The notes beneath the pieces are model-generated. The model did not search any database. It worked only from the letters and a program-made list of their open reading frames with translations, and had not been told where the DNA came from. A DNA stretch of 64,000 nucleotides, taken from positions 1 through 64,000 of the forward strand of contig WSYB01000002.1 of assembly GCA_009773645.1 (NCBI GenBank). Reading direction: 5' to 3'. Positions 15,633-24,589 of this stretch are shown here, piece by piece. How positions within the stretch are numbered: position 1 is the first letter of the stretch; each line of letters opens with the position of its first letter. Source of the DNA: Geobacteraceae bacterium (lineage in GTDB: Bacteria; Desulfobacterota; Desulfuromonadia; Geobacterales; Geobacteraceae). A program made the translations under genes and the position numbers.

Positions 15633-16664
15633 TTAATACTTGATACTCTTGATGGTTTTTTCCACCATCTTTGCCACGTTTTCCGGCAGGGGGGCGTAGA
15701 GAATGGCGGAAGCCATCTTCTGCCCTTTTTTCAGCTCCCAGTTGAGGAATTCAACCATTTTCTTCCCTTTTGTCTTGTCCTTCTGCTGCTCGTAGATGAG
15801 GAGCCAGGTAAAGCCGACGATGGGGTAGGCATCCTTGCCGGGTTGATTAACCAGCGATATCCGGTAGTCGGCCGGCATGTTCTTGGCTGCTGCGGCTGCC
15901 GCAGCACTGGTGGACTTGATGGTCGGTTCTACGAACGTGCCGCTCTTGTTTTTGAGGCTTGCATAGGGAAGCTTGTTCTCAAAGGCGTAAGCCAGTTCCA
16001 CGTAGCCGATGGTATAGCCGGTTGTCTTGACTTGACCGGCAACCCCTTCATTACCCTTGCCGCCGAGTCCAATCGGCCACTTGACCGACGCCCCCTTGCC
16101 GACCTTCTGCGCCCATTCGGCGCTTACGCCGGAGAGGTAATCGGTAAAAATGCTGGTCGTGCCGCTGCCGTCGGAGCGATGCACGACGATGATCGGCTTG
16201 TCGGGAAGCTTTACTCCCGGGTTGTCGTTGGAGATTTTCGGGTCGTTCCATTTGGTGATCTTGCCGAGAAATATATCGGCCACATCTTCGGAGGAAAGTT
16301 TCAGCCCCTTCGGAACGCCGGGAATGTTATAGGTAACAACTACGGCGCCCATGACGGTCGGGATGTGAAGAAGCTTGCCGGGGGCCGCCTTCAGCTCCTC
16401 ATCGGAGAGAAACTTGTCGCTTGCGCCGAAGTCAACCGTCTGGGCCGTGATCTGCTTGATGCCGCCGCCGCTTCCGATGGACTGGTAGTTGAACTTGACG
16501 GTGGGATCGACCTTGGCGTACTCGGCAAACCATTTGGAATAGAGGGGATAGGGGAATGTCGCCCCTGCCCCGTTGATGAGGGTTTCAGCCGAAGCCTGGC
16601 CTGACAGTGCCGTTGTTGCCAAAACTGCGAGCGCCAGGATGCCGTTGCGTATCGTGTTAAACAT
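15633..16664 (-). CDS. pstS: Phosphate-binding periplasmic protein PstS
   Basis: A 343-residue solute-binding protein with a signal peptide (residues 1-26, cleavage after GQASA). Family motifs: INGAGATFPYPLYSKW at the mature start, IGSGGGIKQI, DFGASD, VHRSDGSGTT with phosphate ligands, and IGYVELAYA. It captures phosphate in the periplasm and passes it to PstCA. It is the first pst gene, with candidate Pho-box repeats (GTAAC twice, 11 bp apart) about 50 bp upstream. The run of seven Ala near residue 260 (STSAAAAAAAKN) is a common feature of this subgroup. Confidence 0.96.
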   Translation of the reverse strand: MFNTIRNGILALAVLATTALSGQASAETLINGAGATFPYPLYSKWFAEYAKVDPTVKFNYQSIGSGGGIKQITAQTVDFGASDKFLSDEELKAAPGKLLHIPTVMGAVVVTYNIPGVPKGLKLSSEDVADIFLGKITKWNDPKISNDNPGVKLPDKPIIVVHRSDGSGTTSIFTDYLSGVSAEWAQKVGKGASVKWPIGLGGKGNEGVAGQVKTTGYTIGYVELAYAFENKLPYASLKNKSGTFVEPTIKSTSAAAAAAAKNMPADYRISLVNQPGKDAYPIVGFTWLLIYEQQKDKTKGKKMVEFLNWELKKGQKMASAILYAPLPENVAKMVEKTIKSIKY

Positions 16665-16715
16665 TTGTTTCCTCCTTTTATAAATTTCTCTGATGAAGGT
16701 TTGTACCAGACATTT

Positions 16716-16731
16716 GTTACAACCAGGTTAC
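16716..16731 (-). promoter_or_regulatory. Candidate Pho box upstream of pstS
   Basis: On the minus strand GTAAC CTGGTT GTAAC: two direct repeats exactly 11 bp apart, the spacing of PhoB half-sites, 52 bp before the pstS start. The same pattern precedes the PsiE-like gene. Confidence 0.6.
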
Positions 16732-16758
16732 GGATGTGGTGAGATTCGGTTAAAAACT

Positions 16759-16835
16759 GGGACCGGGGACCAGTGATCGGGAATTGAAGACAAAAAACCT
16801 GTTCCCGATCCCCGGTCCCAGTCCCCGTTCCCCGA
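16759..16835. repeat. Heptamer inverted array, pstS-PsiE gap
   Basis: Left arm GGGACCG, GGGACCA, GTGATCG, GGAATTG (16759-16786); right arm GTTCCCG, ATCCCCG, GTCCCAG, TCCCCGT, TCCCCGA (16801-16835). The right arm starts 42 bp after the left, i.e. still in 7-bp phase. It ends right at the stop of the PsiE-like gene. Confidence 0.75.
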
Positions 16836-16836
16836 T

Positions 16837-17274
16837 CTACAACTCTTCCCGGAGTCTTCTGGGTGAAAACCTGACCGCAATTATTCTGACCAGCGCCAGC
16901 GACAGAACCAGCGCTATTACCATGGCTATTTTCTCCCATTCCATATCCTTGTACCAGAAGGCCATCACCTCGGTCAGCACGGTCACCATCACCGTGTCGA
17001 TGATATAGGTGACTTTCACCCGTCCTTCCGAGAAGTAGGCCAGCGCCGTGCGCAGGACCTCCACAATCGCCAGCACGGTAAGCATATCGACCATGATGGT
17101 CTTGAATGCCCCATGGAAATCCGTCCGGAAAATTAGTCGGATGTCGTAAAAGGTGTAAATGACGCCGGCCAGTATCGCCAGCAGGATGGCAATAATAAGC
17201 AGGCAGAGGAGTGCCCTGGCGGATACCTCGAAGAATCTGCTGATCTTCAGGTCGATGACTTCTTCTTTCCACAT
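16837..17274 (-). CDS. PsiE-like phosphate-starvation membrane protein
   Basis: A 145-residue protein with four hydrophobic segments (about residues 20-43, 62-80, 88-105 and 117-134) of the PsiE family (PF06146), small inner-membrane proteins first found as phosphate-starvation-inducible in E. coli; function unknown. It starts MWKEEVIDLKISRFFEV with an AAGGAG site upstream. The position directly before pstS on the same strand and the GTTAAC/GTAAC direct repeats 11 bp apart in its upstream region argue that it belongs to the Pho regulon. Confidence 0.8.
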   Translation of the reverse strand: MWKEEVIDLKISRFFEVSARALLCLLIIAILLAILAGVIYTFYDIRLIFRTDFHGAFKTIMVDMLTVLAIVEVLRTALAYFSEGRVKVTYIIDTVMVTVLTEVMAFWYKDMEWEKIAMVIALVLSLALVRIIAVRFSPRRLREEL

Positions 17275-17325
17275 ATGTTCTCCTTTCGCATGTTTTGCCC
17301 CGATGCGAAATAGTAGCCGCGCAGT

Positions 17326-17341
17326 GTTACAACCCTGTTAA
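17326..17341 (-). promoter_or_regulatory. Candidate Pho box upstream of the PsiE-like gene
   Basis: On the minus strand TTAAC AGGGTT GTAAC, repeats 11 bp apart, 52 bp before the start. This is nearly the same distance as for pstS. Confidence 0.6.
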
Positions 17342-17426
17342 CACTGTGTAAGGAATGGGAAAATATTGACTTTGCGCCGGAAAGGGTTATCCTCTGCTTG
17401 CCGGCATAATATTTTCGAGGTGAGGT

Positions 17427-18017
17427 ATGGAAAGGGTGCTGAATCATCTGAAGGGGAGGTTTGCGGCGGGGCTGTTCGTGCTCATCCCGGTGGGGATCAC
17501 CATCTTTATCCTGAAATTTCTCTTCAATTTCGCCGACGGCATCCTGGGGCCTTACCTGGCGCAGCTGTTCATCGCCATAACCCGTCATGAGACGTATATC
17601 CCCGGCATGGGGATGGTGTTCGGAGCGGTGGTGGTCTACCTGACCGGCCTACTGGCCACCAACGTCATGGGGACCAGGCTCCTCAAATGGTGGGACGTGT
17701 TACTCGCGAAAATCCCGCTGGTGAAGTCGATCTATACCTCAAGCAAGCAGCTCACCCAGGTGTTCAGGGAAGGGAAGACATCTTACCGCAGGGCGGTACT
17801 GGTGGAATGGCCCAGACCCGGGGTACGGGCTGTGGGGTTCGTGACTGCCGAGGTGGAAAAGGATGGTGAACGGCTTGTGGTGGTTTACGTCCCGACCATG
17901 CCCAACCCCACCTCCGGCTTTGCCCTCTTTTTCCGGGAGGGTGAGGTGCTGGAGAGCGGCATGACCGTTGAGGAGGCGGTAAAGTTTGTGGTGTCGGGAG
18001 GGGTGGTGGTGTCGTAG
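17427..18017 (+). CDS. DUF502-family membrane protein
   Basis: A 196-residue protein with two N-terminal membrane helices (about residues 12-35 and 53-78: GMVFGAVVVYLTGLLATNVMG) and a soluble C-terminal domain. The family core IPLVKSIYTSSKQLTQVF and the P-TSGF motif (VPTMPNPTSG) identify DUF502, a conserved inner-membrane family of unknown function. It is divergent from the PsiE-like gene across 152 bp. A possible promoter TTGACT-16-TATCCT lies at 17366-17393, and GAGGTGAGG precedes the ATG. Confidence 0.85.
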   Translation: MERVLNHLKGRFAAGLFVLIPVGITIFILKFLFNFADGILGPYLAQLFIAITRHETYIPGMGMVFGAVVVYLTGLLATNVMGTRLLKWWDVLLAKIPLVKSIYTSSKQLTQVFREGKTSYRRAVLVEWPRPGVRAVGFVTAEVEKDGERLVVVYVPTMPNPTSGFALFFREGEVLESGMTVEEAVKFVVSGGVVVS

Positions 18018-18098
18018 TTTCGGGCGGGGACTGAAGACGATCACGTGGTTACGGGGAAAGCAGGAGGAGTTCAATATAAAGATAGAAAGAGTTCCGAT

Positions 18099-18272
18099 TC
18101 AGCGGCGCAGTATTTGAGGGGTTTCCTGTTGGCAATCTTCACAGACCCTTTTGATTTCTTCAATTACCAGAGAGGTGATCTGCATCTGTTCGGTGTAGGT
18201 CAGCTCAATCCATTCTCCGAATTTTCTGACTTTTCGGCAATAGGGACAGACGATCAGGGCTTTGCTGTTCAT
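18099..18272 (-). CDS. Small zinc-ribbon protein
   Basis: A 57-residue protein with two CxxC pairs (CPYC at about 9-12 and CEDC near the C-terminus), spaced as in a rubredoxin-like or zinc-ribbon knuckle. The ATG at 18272 has AAGGAAA 7-10 nt upstream; an in-frame ATG nine codons earlier has no such site. It lies alone between DUF502 and phoR, convergent to DUF502. Its role is unknown; such proteins often bind nucleic acid or partner proteins. Confidence 0.65.
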   Translation of the reverse strand: MNSKALIVCPYCRKVRKFGEWIELTYTEQMQITSLVIEEIKRVCEDCQQETPQILRR

Positions 18273-18364
18273 TGATATTTCCTTTCCTTCCTGAAACAAA
18301 AACCTGATTCTATATCATTCGTTTCGGTATTTAAAGGAAATAATTTAGTTGCCGACCCTGCCAA

Positions 18365-20134
18365 TTAAGCCTTTTTCAGGGTGAATGAGAAAGTTGAGCC
18401 TTTTCCGGCAACGCTCTCGACGGCAACTGTCCCGCCGTGGAGCTGCACGATGTGCTTAACGATTGAAAGACCGAGGCCGGTTCCTCCCACGTCGCGGCTC
18501 CGCGCTTCGTCCACCCGGTAGAACCGTTCAAAAATCCGTGGCAGGTCCTTGGCCGGGATGCCGATTCCGGTGTCTTTTACCTCTAACTTCACCATGGGTC
18601 CGATATCGGTGGCGGAGACGGTTACAGAGCCGGCGGCAGGGGTGTATTTGATGCCGTTGTCGATCAGGTTGATAAGCACTTGCTCCAGCCTGCCGCGGTC
18701 GGCAAGGATCCGCGGCACTTCGTGCATGTCGCCCAGGATAAGCCGTACCCCTTTGTTCCTGGCATTCTGTTCCAGCAGTCTGGCGGCCTGGATGACGGTG
18801 CCCTCGATGGTCATCGGAGCGAGCTCCATGGTAAGCTTTCCTGATTCCAGCTCTGAAAGGGTGAGGAGGTCGCCGATGAGGGAGGCCAGACGTTCCGAGT
18901 GGTTGTAGATGACTTCCAGAAATCGGCGCGCGCGCGCCGGGTCCGTCTCCAGTACTCCTCCCAGCAATGTTTCGGCGTAACCTTTTATCACCGTCACCGG
19001 CGTACGCAGCTCATGGGAGACATTTGCCACAAAGTCTTTGCGGATATTTTCCAGCTTTTTGATGTCGCTTATGTCGTGAAAAACCGCCACCACACCCTGC
19101 AGTGCGTCCTGGTCAAGGAGGGGGACCCAGTGGGTCAATACTTTTGTCTCCTCCGGCAGCCGGATGGTGATTTCCTCGATCCGTTCACTCCTGCTCGTTA
19201 CCACTGCCCGGAACGCCTCATTCAGATCGGGGTGCCGGGTGATCTCGATGAGCGGCTTCCCTTCCACTTCCTCTTCAATGGCAAAGAGAGTATGGAATGC
19301 CGGGTTGACCAGGGTGATCACCCCTTTTGCGTCGGCAACCATCAGCCCCTCTCCCATGCCGCGCAGAATGGTGTCAAGCCGGTTTTTTTCAGCGGAAATA
19401 CATGCCAGTTGGCGTTCAATCCTGACCGACATGTCATTCATGACGCCGGCCAGTTCTCCCAGTTCGTCACGGCTATTTACCGGGATCCGCCGGCCGAACT
19501 CCCCCTTGCCGATACGGGCTGCGATGGAAGCCATGGTGCGGAGCGACCGGGAGGTGACACGGGAAATGATATAGCTCAGGATGAGAGAGAGAAACACCGC
19601 CAGTGCCATGGATGCGCCCAGGATGGTATGGAGGCTGGTCCTGGTTTTATCCACAGCTGCAAGAGGAAGCGCCAGCCTTATGATCCCGGCCTCCCTTCCC
19701 TTTGTGCTGAAGGGGACGGCGACGTAGAGCATGCCGGTTCGAAGGGTTGACGAATGACGGATGGATATCCCTGCCCCGGTTTTCAGCGCAGCCTGAACTT
19801 CCGGGCGATAGAGGTGGTTCTCGATCCCCTTGAGTTCGTCCGGTCTGACTTCGGAGTCTCCAGCGACTTCACCGTTCAGGGCCATGATGGTTACCCTGGC
19901 TTTGATTTCCCGCCCTATGGTGGAGGCCGTCATTGGTGCGTCCCGCCGCAGGTCAAGGTTTTCCCTGGAGGCCGTAAGTGCGGCCAGGCGGGCCTCATTG
20001 AGGAGGTTTTCCTTGATTCCCGCAATCAGATAATTTGCCAGGGTATGGTCCAGATAGCCATACAGCACCCCTCCCATCAGCAATACCAGCACGAGGTGTG
20101 ATGCCATCAGCTTCCACTGAATTCCGGGCCTCAT
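18365..20134 (-). CDS. phoR: Phosphate-regulon sensor kinase PhoR
   Basis: A 589-residue membrane histidine kinase. TM1 is at about residues 9-28, then a periplasmic/extracellular domain to about 168, TM2 at 170-191, HAMP to about 245, PAS (ILRGMGEGLMVADAKGVITLVNPAF) to about 355, HisKA with His374 (VSHELRTPV) and the ATPase domain (NLIDNGIKYTP, DTGIGIP, GTGLGLS). It overlaps phoB by 4 nt. The large extracytoplasmic domain is as in Gram-positive-type PhoR, not the short E. coli form. With PhoU and Pst it reports phosphate supply to PhoB. Confidence 0.92.
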   Translation of the reverse strand: MRPGIQWKLMASHLVLVLLMGGVLYGYLDHTLANYLIAGIKENLLNEARLAALTASRENLDLRRDAPMTASTIGREIKARVTIMALNGEVAGDSEVRPDELKGIENHLYRPEVQAALKTGAGISIRHSSTLRTGMLYVAVPFSTKGREAGIIRLALPLAAVDKTRTSLHTILGASMALAVFLSLILSYIISRVTSRSLRTMASIAARIGKGEFGRRIPVNSRDELGELAGVMNDMSVRIERQLACISAEKNRLDTILRGMGEGLMVADAKGVITLVNPAFHTLFAIEEEVEGKPLIEITRHPDLNEAFRAVVTSRSERIEEITIRLPEETKVLTHWVPLLDQDALQGVVAVFHDISDIKKLENIRKDFVANVSHELRTPVTVIKGYAETLLGGVLETDPARARRFLEVIYNHSERLASLIGDLLTLSELESGKLTMELAPMTIEGTVIQAARLLEQNARNKGVRLILGDMHEVPRILADRGRLEQVLINLIDNGIKYTPAAGSVTVSATDIGPMVKLEVKDTGIGIPAKDLPRIFERFYRVDEARSRDVGGTGLGLSIVKHIVQLHGGTVAVESVAGKGSTFSFTLKKA

Positions 20135-20811
20135 TGCTCCTCCATCTTGTAGCCGAAGCCCCGAATTGTTTTTATCATATCCCCCGCTACCCCCAGCTTG
20201 GTGCGGAGTCTGGTTACATGGGTGTCGACGGTCCGGGTGTCACCCACATAGTTATAGCCCCACACGTCCGACAGGAGCGTATCTCTGCTCTGCACCCGGC
20301 CGAGCCGTTCGCAGAGGGTCAGGAGGAGATTGAATTCGGTGGTCGTAAGTACCGCTTCTTCCCCTTCGACGGTGACCACGTGTCGAGCGGGGTCGATGGT
20401 AACGGCGCCTACCTTGATGATTTTACCGGCAGCCTTGTCCGGTAGGGTACGGCGAAGCACCGCCTTGATCCGGAGCAACAGTTCCCTGGTGGAAAAGGGC
20501 TTTACCAGATAATCGTCGGCCCCCACCTCAAACCCGACAACCCGATCGATCTCTTCCCCCTTGGCGGTGAGCATGACGATCGGAATCGCAGCGGTTTTTT
20601 CCTGCTTTTTTAACAGCTTGCAGATCTCCGTCCCGCTCATGCCGGGAAGCATCAGGTCGAGCAGGATCAGATCCGGCGAATCACTGCGCGCAGCTTCCAG
20701 TCCCGCACTCCCATCCACGGCGATAATGGCTCGGTACCCTTCATTTTCGAGATTGAAGGCTACCAGTTCTGCCAGGTCTTTTTCGTCCTCGATGACAAGG
20801 ATGGTTTTCAT
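20131..20811 (-). CDS. phoB: Phosphate-regulon response regulator PhoB
   Basis: A 226-residue OmpR/PhoB-type regulator: receiver with Asp52 (LILLDLMLPGMSG), conserved Thr and Lys (MLTAKG, VKPFS), and a C-terminal winged helix (LTTTEFNLLLTLCERLGRVQSRDTLLSDVWG; VDTHVTRLRTKLG). It is transcribed before phoR with a 4-nt overlap. Imperfect 11-bp repeats with GTAAC upstream suggest autoregulation. It presumably controls the pst operon and the PsiE-like gene through the GTAAC-type boxes. Confidence 0.93.
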   Translation of the reverse strand: MKTILVIEDEKDLAELVAFNLENEGYRAIIAVDGSAGLEAARSDSPDLILLDLMLPGMSGTEICKLLKKQEKTAAIPIVMLTAKGEEIDRVVGFEVGADDYLVKPFSTRELLLRIKAVLRRTLPDKAAGKIIKVGAVTIDPARHVVTVEGEEAVLTTTEFNLLLTLCERLGRVQSRDTLLSDVWGYNYVGDTRTVDTHVTRLRTKLGVAGDMIKTIRGFGYKMEEQ

Positions 20812-20847
20812 GTCAGCATCTCCTTGGAAAGGTTTTACCAGTAAATG

Positions 20848-20875
20848 ATTGCAGTTGTGTTACAGTCGCGTAAAA
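20848..20875 (-). promoter_or_regulatory. Possible weak Pho box before phoB
   Basis: On the minus strand TTTAC GCGACT GTAAC ACAACT GCAAT: three half-site-like blocks with 11-bp spacing. The outer ones are degenerate. It lies about 40-65 bp before the phoB start. Confidence 0.45.
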
Positions 20876-21408
20876 AAACATGCAAAACCGGACTGGTTCG
20901 TATTCCACAGTTGCTGTGGAAAGTCTTGTGGAAAAGAATGTTAAAGTTATGCAAAGGGGTATAAAATCAAACGCAATTAGCAAATTGCCTAAAAAAAAAG
21001 CAGGTAAAATTGACGCGGCTGAAAGCAAAATATGTCAGTAATTACAATATATTATGGTAAATAGCCGGAATGTGTAGAGAATGTAACTTGTCAAGAGTTT
21101 TTTACCGTTTTGTAACAGAGCTGAGAAAAAATCTGACACACATAATACCTCGTTTTAAAAACCTTGACTTGTTGCCACGGTCATGATAATTCATAAAACC
21201 CTTTTTAAATCAAGATGTTGTGGCCTGTAAACTAATTTTTGATATTATCAAACAAATATGCATTGCAAATACAGCCACTTCAATAAATCCGCAGGGACAC
21301 CATGGGGCGCGTAGGCCTGTCAGTGGATAACCATACACCGGGATTGCGAAGAATGCAACGTAACGCTGCGGGGGGGTGCCGAAGCAGTCAAGCTATGGAG
21401 GGAGATAT
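20876..21408. other. Intergenic region phoB-acyl-CoA synthetase
   Basis: A 530-bp gap without a credible gene. The first 400 bp are AT-rich. The last 110 bp (from about 21290) turn GC-rich with short dyads (TTGC-GCAA, CACC-GGTG) and read like a structured 5' leader, but I could not match it to a known riboswitch. A GGAGGGAG ribosome site stands before 21409. Confidence 0.5.
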
Positions 21409-23067
21409 ATGGCAAAGCAGCTTGATTTTACTGTAGGAGGGTTGTTGGACCACATTGCGGAGCGTTTCCCTGACAATGAGGCGCTGGTGTATGTGGAGCG
21501 GGGAATACGCCATACCTACCGGGAGTTTAACGAAGTCTGCCGCCAGGTGGCCAAGGGGCTTTTGCGCTTGGGGATACAGAAGGGGGATCATCTCTCCATC
21601 TGGGCCTACAACGTTCCTGAATGGGTGATTCTCCAGTTCGCCACCGCCAAGATCGGCGCGGTGCTGGTTACGGTCAACACAAGTTACAAGACAGCGGAAC
21701 TGGAATACATCCTCAAGCAGTCCGATACCAGCACTCTTTTTATGGTCAACGCGTTCAAAGACACCGATTATGTGCAGACCCTGGCCGAGGTGGTGCCGGA
21801 GTTGAAGTCGGCAGAGCCGGGCAAGTTGAGCAGCGCAAGGCTGCCGTTCCTGAAAAATGTTGTTTTCATCGGCGATGATACCCCTGCCGGCATGTTCAAT
21901 TTCCAAAAGATCGTCGAACTTGGGAAAGAGGTTGCCGACGAGGAGTTGACTGCGGTGGAGGCGACCCTGGATCGCCACGAGGTGATCAATATGCAGTACA
22001 CCTCGGGCACCACCGGCTTCCCGAAGGGTGTCATGCTGACCCATTTCAACCTCACCAACAACGGCTTTGCCATTGGCGAGTGCATGAAGTTTACCGACAA
22101 GGACCGGCTCTGCATTCCGGTACCGTTTTTCCACTGTTTTGGCTGTGTGCTCGGCGTTATGGTCTGCGTGACCCACGGCGCTGCCATGGTGCCGGTGGAG
22201 ATATTCGATCCGCTCAAGGTGCTTCAGACCATCGAGAAGGAGCGCTGCACCGCCGTGCACGGCGTTCCCACCATGTTCATAGCCGAGCTGGAGCATCCCG
22301 AATTTCCGAAATTCGACATGAGCAGCCTGCGGACCGGGATCATGGCTGGTTCCAACTGCCCCATCGAGCTGATGAAGCGGGCGGTCAAGGATATGAACGT
22401 AACCGAGATCACCAGCGTCTACGGCCAGACTGAGGCTTCACCGGGGATCACCCAGACCCGGACCGGCGACGCCATTGAACTGCGGGTGGCCACGGTCGGC
22501 CGGGCGCTCCCCGGCGCCGAGGTGAAGATCATTGACATCGAAACCGGCGCGACGCTCCCTCCCGGCAAGCAGGGCGAACTCTGTGCCCGTGGCTACATGG
22601 TGATGAAGGGGTATTACAAGATGGCGGAGGAGACGGCAAAGGTGGTCGACGCCGAAGGCTGGCTCCATACCGGCGATTTGGCGGTCATGGACGAGAACGG
22701 CTACTGCAAGATAACCGGCCGGATCAAACAGATGATCATCCGGGGCGGCGAGAACATCTATCCCCGCGAGATCGAGGAATATCTCTATACGCACCCGAAG
22801 ATCTCCGACGTCCAGATCTACGGGGTCCCCGACCGTAAGTACGGCGAACAGGTCATGGCGGCCGTTATCCTGAAAAAAGGGGAATCCATGGCTGAAGACG
22901 AGATGAAAGAGTTCTGCCGCGGGCGGATCGCCAATTACAAGATACCTAAATACGTCAAGTTCGTTGATTCCTATCCCATGACGGCCAGCGGCAAGATCCA
23001 GAAGTTCAAGCTGCGGGAGATGGCTATCAAGGAGCTGCAGCTTGAGGACGCGGGGGAGACGGTATAG
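21409..23067 (+). CDS. Acyl-CoA synthetase (AMP-forming, FadD-like)
   Basis: A 552-residue ANL-superfamily ligase that activates a carboxylic acid as an acyl-adenylate and transfers it to CoA. Motifs: YTSGTTGFPKGVMLTH (P-loop-like A3), VYGQTEASPG (A5), GWLHTGDLAVMDENGY (A7-A8), IIRGGENIYPREIEEYL (hinge) and the catalytic C-terminal lysine in TASGKIQKFKLRE. It resembles medium/long-chain fatty-acid ligases used for fatty-acid or aromatic-acid oxidation; the substrate is not certain. The ATG at 21409 has GGAGGGAG upstream; an earlier in-frame ATG at 21376 adds 11 unconserved residues. It is transcribed alone or with the small gene after it. Confidence 0.9.
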   Translation: MAKQLDFTVGGLLDHIAERFPDNEALVYVERGIRHTYREFNEVCRQVAKGLLRLGIQKGDHLSIWAYNVPEWVILQFATAKIGAVLVTVNTSYKTAELEYILKQSDTSTLFMVNAFKDTDYVQTLAEVVPELKSAEPGKLSSARLPFLKNVVFIGDDTPAGMFNFQKIVELGKEVADEELTAVEATLDRHEVINMQYTSGTTGFPKGVMLTHFNLTNNGFAIGECMKFTDKDRLCIPVPFFHCFGCVLGVMVCVTHGAAMVPVEIFDPLKVLQTIEKERCTAVHGVPTMFIAELEHPEFPKFDMSSLRTGIMAGSNCPIELMKRAVKDMNVTEITSVYGQTEASPGITQTRTGDAIELRVATVGRALPGAEVKIIDIETGATLPPGKQGELCARGYMVMKGYYKMAEETAKVVDAEGWLHTGDLAVMDENGYCKITGRIKQMIIRGGENIYPREIEEYLYTHPKISDVQIYGVPDRKYGEQVMAAVILKKGESMAEDEMKEFCRGRIANYKIPKYVKFVDSYPMTASGKIQKFKLREMAIKELQLEDAGETV

Positions 23068-23146
23068 CGGCTTCGCATAAACATTCTTGATAGGGTTGGT
23101 TTTCATCCGGGAACGCCGGATGAGAAACCGGTTGAAGGGAGAGTGG

Positions 23147-23293
23147 ATGAGAGAAAAGGCGCTGGGGATATTATTCATTCTTTTTCTCCTCTGCTTTGCC
23201 GCCATTGTCGTGGAGGAGACGCTTCTCGGCGGGCGGAGGAAGCGGCGATTAATGAAGGAAGCGAAAAAATCACATGACTCCGGCAAGAACTAG
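23147..23293 (+). CDS. Small single-pass membrane protein
   Basis: A 48-residue protein: MREKAL, one membrane helix (GILFILFLLCFAAIVV, about residues 8-23), then a very basic stretch (GGRRKRRLMKEAKK). The ATG at 23147 is preceded by GAAGGGAGAG. It lies 79 bp after the acyl-CoA synthetase and 40 bp before the peptidase gene, on the same strand. The positive C-terminal tail would stay in the cytoplasm. Function unknown; it could be a small subunit or chance frame, but the ribosome site and topology favour a gene. Confidence 0.5.
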   Translation: MREKALGILFILFLLCFAAIVVEETLLGGRRKRRLMKEAKKSHDSGKN

Positions 23294-23333
23294 GTACCGA
23301 CAATTCCTGCGGAGATTTCACAGGGAGAAAACT

Positions 23334-24524
23334 ATGCGCATAACTCCGACTGCCGAGCTTGAGCACCGCGTAAGAAAGCTGCAGTACTACATGGCCGAAG
23401 AAGGGCTCGATGCGGTCATTTGCATTCAGAATGCCGACCTCTTTTATTTTACCGGCACCATTCAGAGCGGCAATCTTTACATCCCCGCTGAAGGGGAGCC
23501 CCTGTACATGGTACGCAAGGATTTCATGCGGGCACGTATGGAATCCGGACTGAAGGAGGTGATACCGTTCGGTTCAATGAAGGATATTCCCCGTATCCTG
23601 GCCGAGCATGACTACCGTATGCCTGCACGGATCGGCATGGAGCTGGATGTCCTCCCGGTGAACTTTTTCGAGCGCTACAGGAAAGTGTTCCCTGCGGGGG
23701 AATTCCGCGACGCCACCCCCCTGATCCGCAAGGTACGGATGATCAAGACCCATTACGAGATCCACATCATGCAGGATGCCGCCAATCAGGTGGACAGGGT
23801 CAACCGGCGGGCCGGGGAGGTGATCCGCGAAGGGATGAGCGACCTGGAGCTGGCGGCGGAGCTGGAGATGACGGCGAGGAAGGAAGGACATCAGGGGCTT
23901 ATACGGATGCGCGCCTTCAATGCGGAGCTCTTCTATGCCCATGTCTTTTCCGGCGCCGACAGCGCTGTTCCTGCCTATGTGGATACTCCGCTGGGGGGGC
24001 TCGGCCTCAGCCCCGCCTTTGGACAGGGGGCAGGGTATAAGAGAATAGAGAGGAACGAGCCGATAATTGTCGATTTCGCCGGGTGCTTCGACGGCTACCT
24101 GGTGGACCAGACGAGGGTCTTTGCCATCGGCGGCATATCCGACAGACTGAAAAAGGGGTACGAAGACATGCTTCGGGTGCAGGAGCGGATGGTGGCCCTT
24201 GCCCCTGAGAGGCCCACCTGGGGACGGATCTACGATGAATGCGCGGCCTTGGCCGCGCAGATGGGGTATGCCGACAGTTTCATGGGAAACAGGGGGGCGC
24301 AGGTCTCGTTCATCGGCCACGGCATCGGGACCGAGATCGACGAATATCCTTTTCTGGCCCGCGGGTTCGACGACATGACGCTGGAGCCGGGGATGGTTTT
24401 TGCCTTTGAGCCGAAGCTGGTTTTTCCGGGGGAAGGGGCGGTCGGCATCGAAAATACCTTTTACCTTACCGAGAGCGGCCTGAAACGGCTTACATTTTCC
24501 AGCGAGGAACTGGTTATTTTGTGA
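23334..24524 (+). CDS. M24-family aminopeptidase (Xaa-Pro type)
   Basis: A 396-residue creatinase/prolidase-fold enzyme. The N-terminal creatinase domain starts at about residue 8 (ELEHRVRKLQYYMAEEGLDAVIC). The C-terminal pita-bread domain has all five metal ligands: Asp in IIVDFAG, Asp in LVDQTRVF, His in SFIGHGIG, Glu in FAFEPK and Glu in GIENTF. Such enzymes remove N-terminal residues ahead of proline. The ATG at 23334 has AGGGAG upstream and begins at the conserved part; 20 in-frame codons before it overlap the previous small gene. Intracellular, since no signal peptide is seen. Confidence 0.88.
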   Translation: MRITPTAELEHRVRKLQYYMAEEGLDAVICIQNADLFYFTGTIQSGNLYIPAEGEPLYMVRKDFMRARMESGLKEVIPFGSMKDIPRILAEHDYRMPARIGMELDVLPVNFFERYRKVFPAGEFRDATPLIRKVRMIKTHYEIHIMQDAANQVDRVNRRAGEVIREGMSDLELAAELEMTARKEGHQGLIRMRAFNAELFYAHVFSGADSAVPAYVDTPLGGLGLSPAFGQGAGYKRIERNEPIIVDFAGCFDGYLVDQTRVFAIGGISDRLKKGYEDMLRVQERMVALAPERPTWGRIYDECAALAAQMGYADSFMGNRGAQVSFIGHGIGTEIDEYPFLARGFDDMTLEPGMVFAFEPKLVFPGEGAVGIENTFYLTESGLKRLTFSSEELVIL

Positions 24525-24589
24525 CCCGAGGGGAATAAATTTTTTGTTGATTTTAATTTAACGCGATGTTATAACGTGAATGAATTTTT

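Noticed and set aside
21290-21408. GEMM (c-di-GMP/cGAMP) riboswitch before the acyl-CoA synthetase
   Set aside because: The end resembles GGTGCCGAAG, but the ACGCAAAGCC-type core and paired stems are missing.
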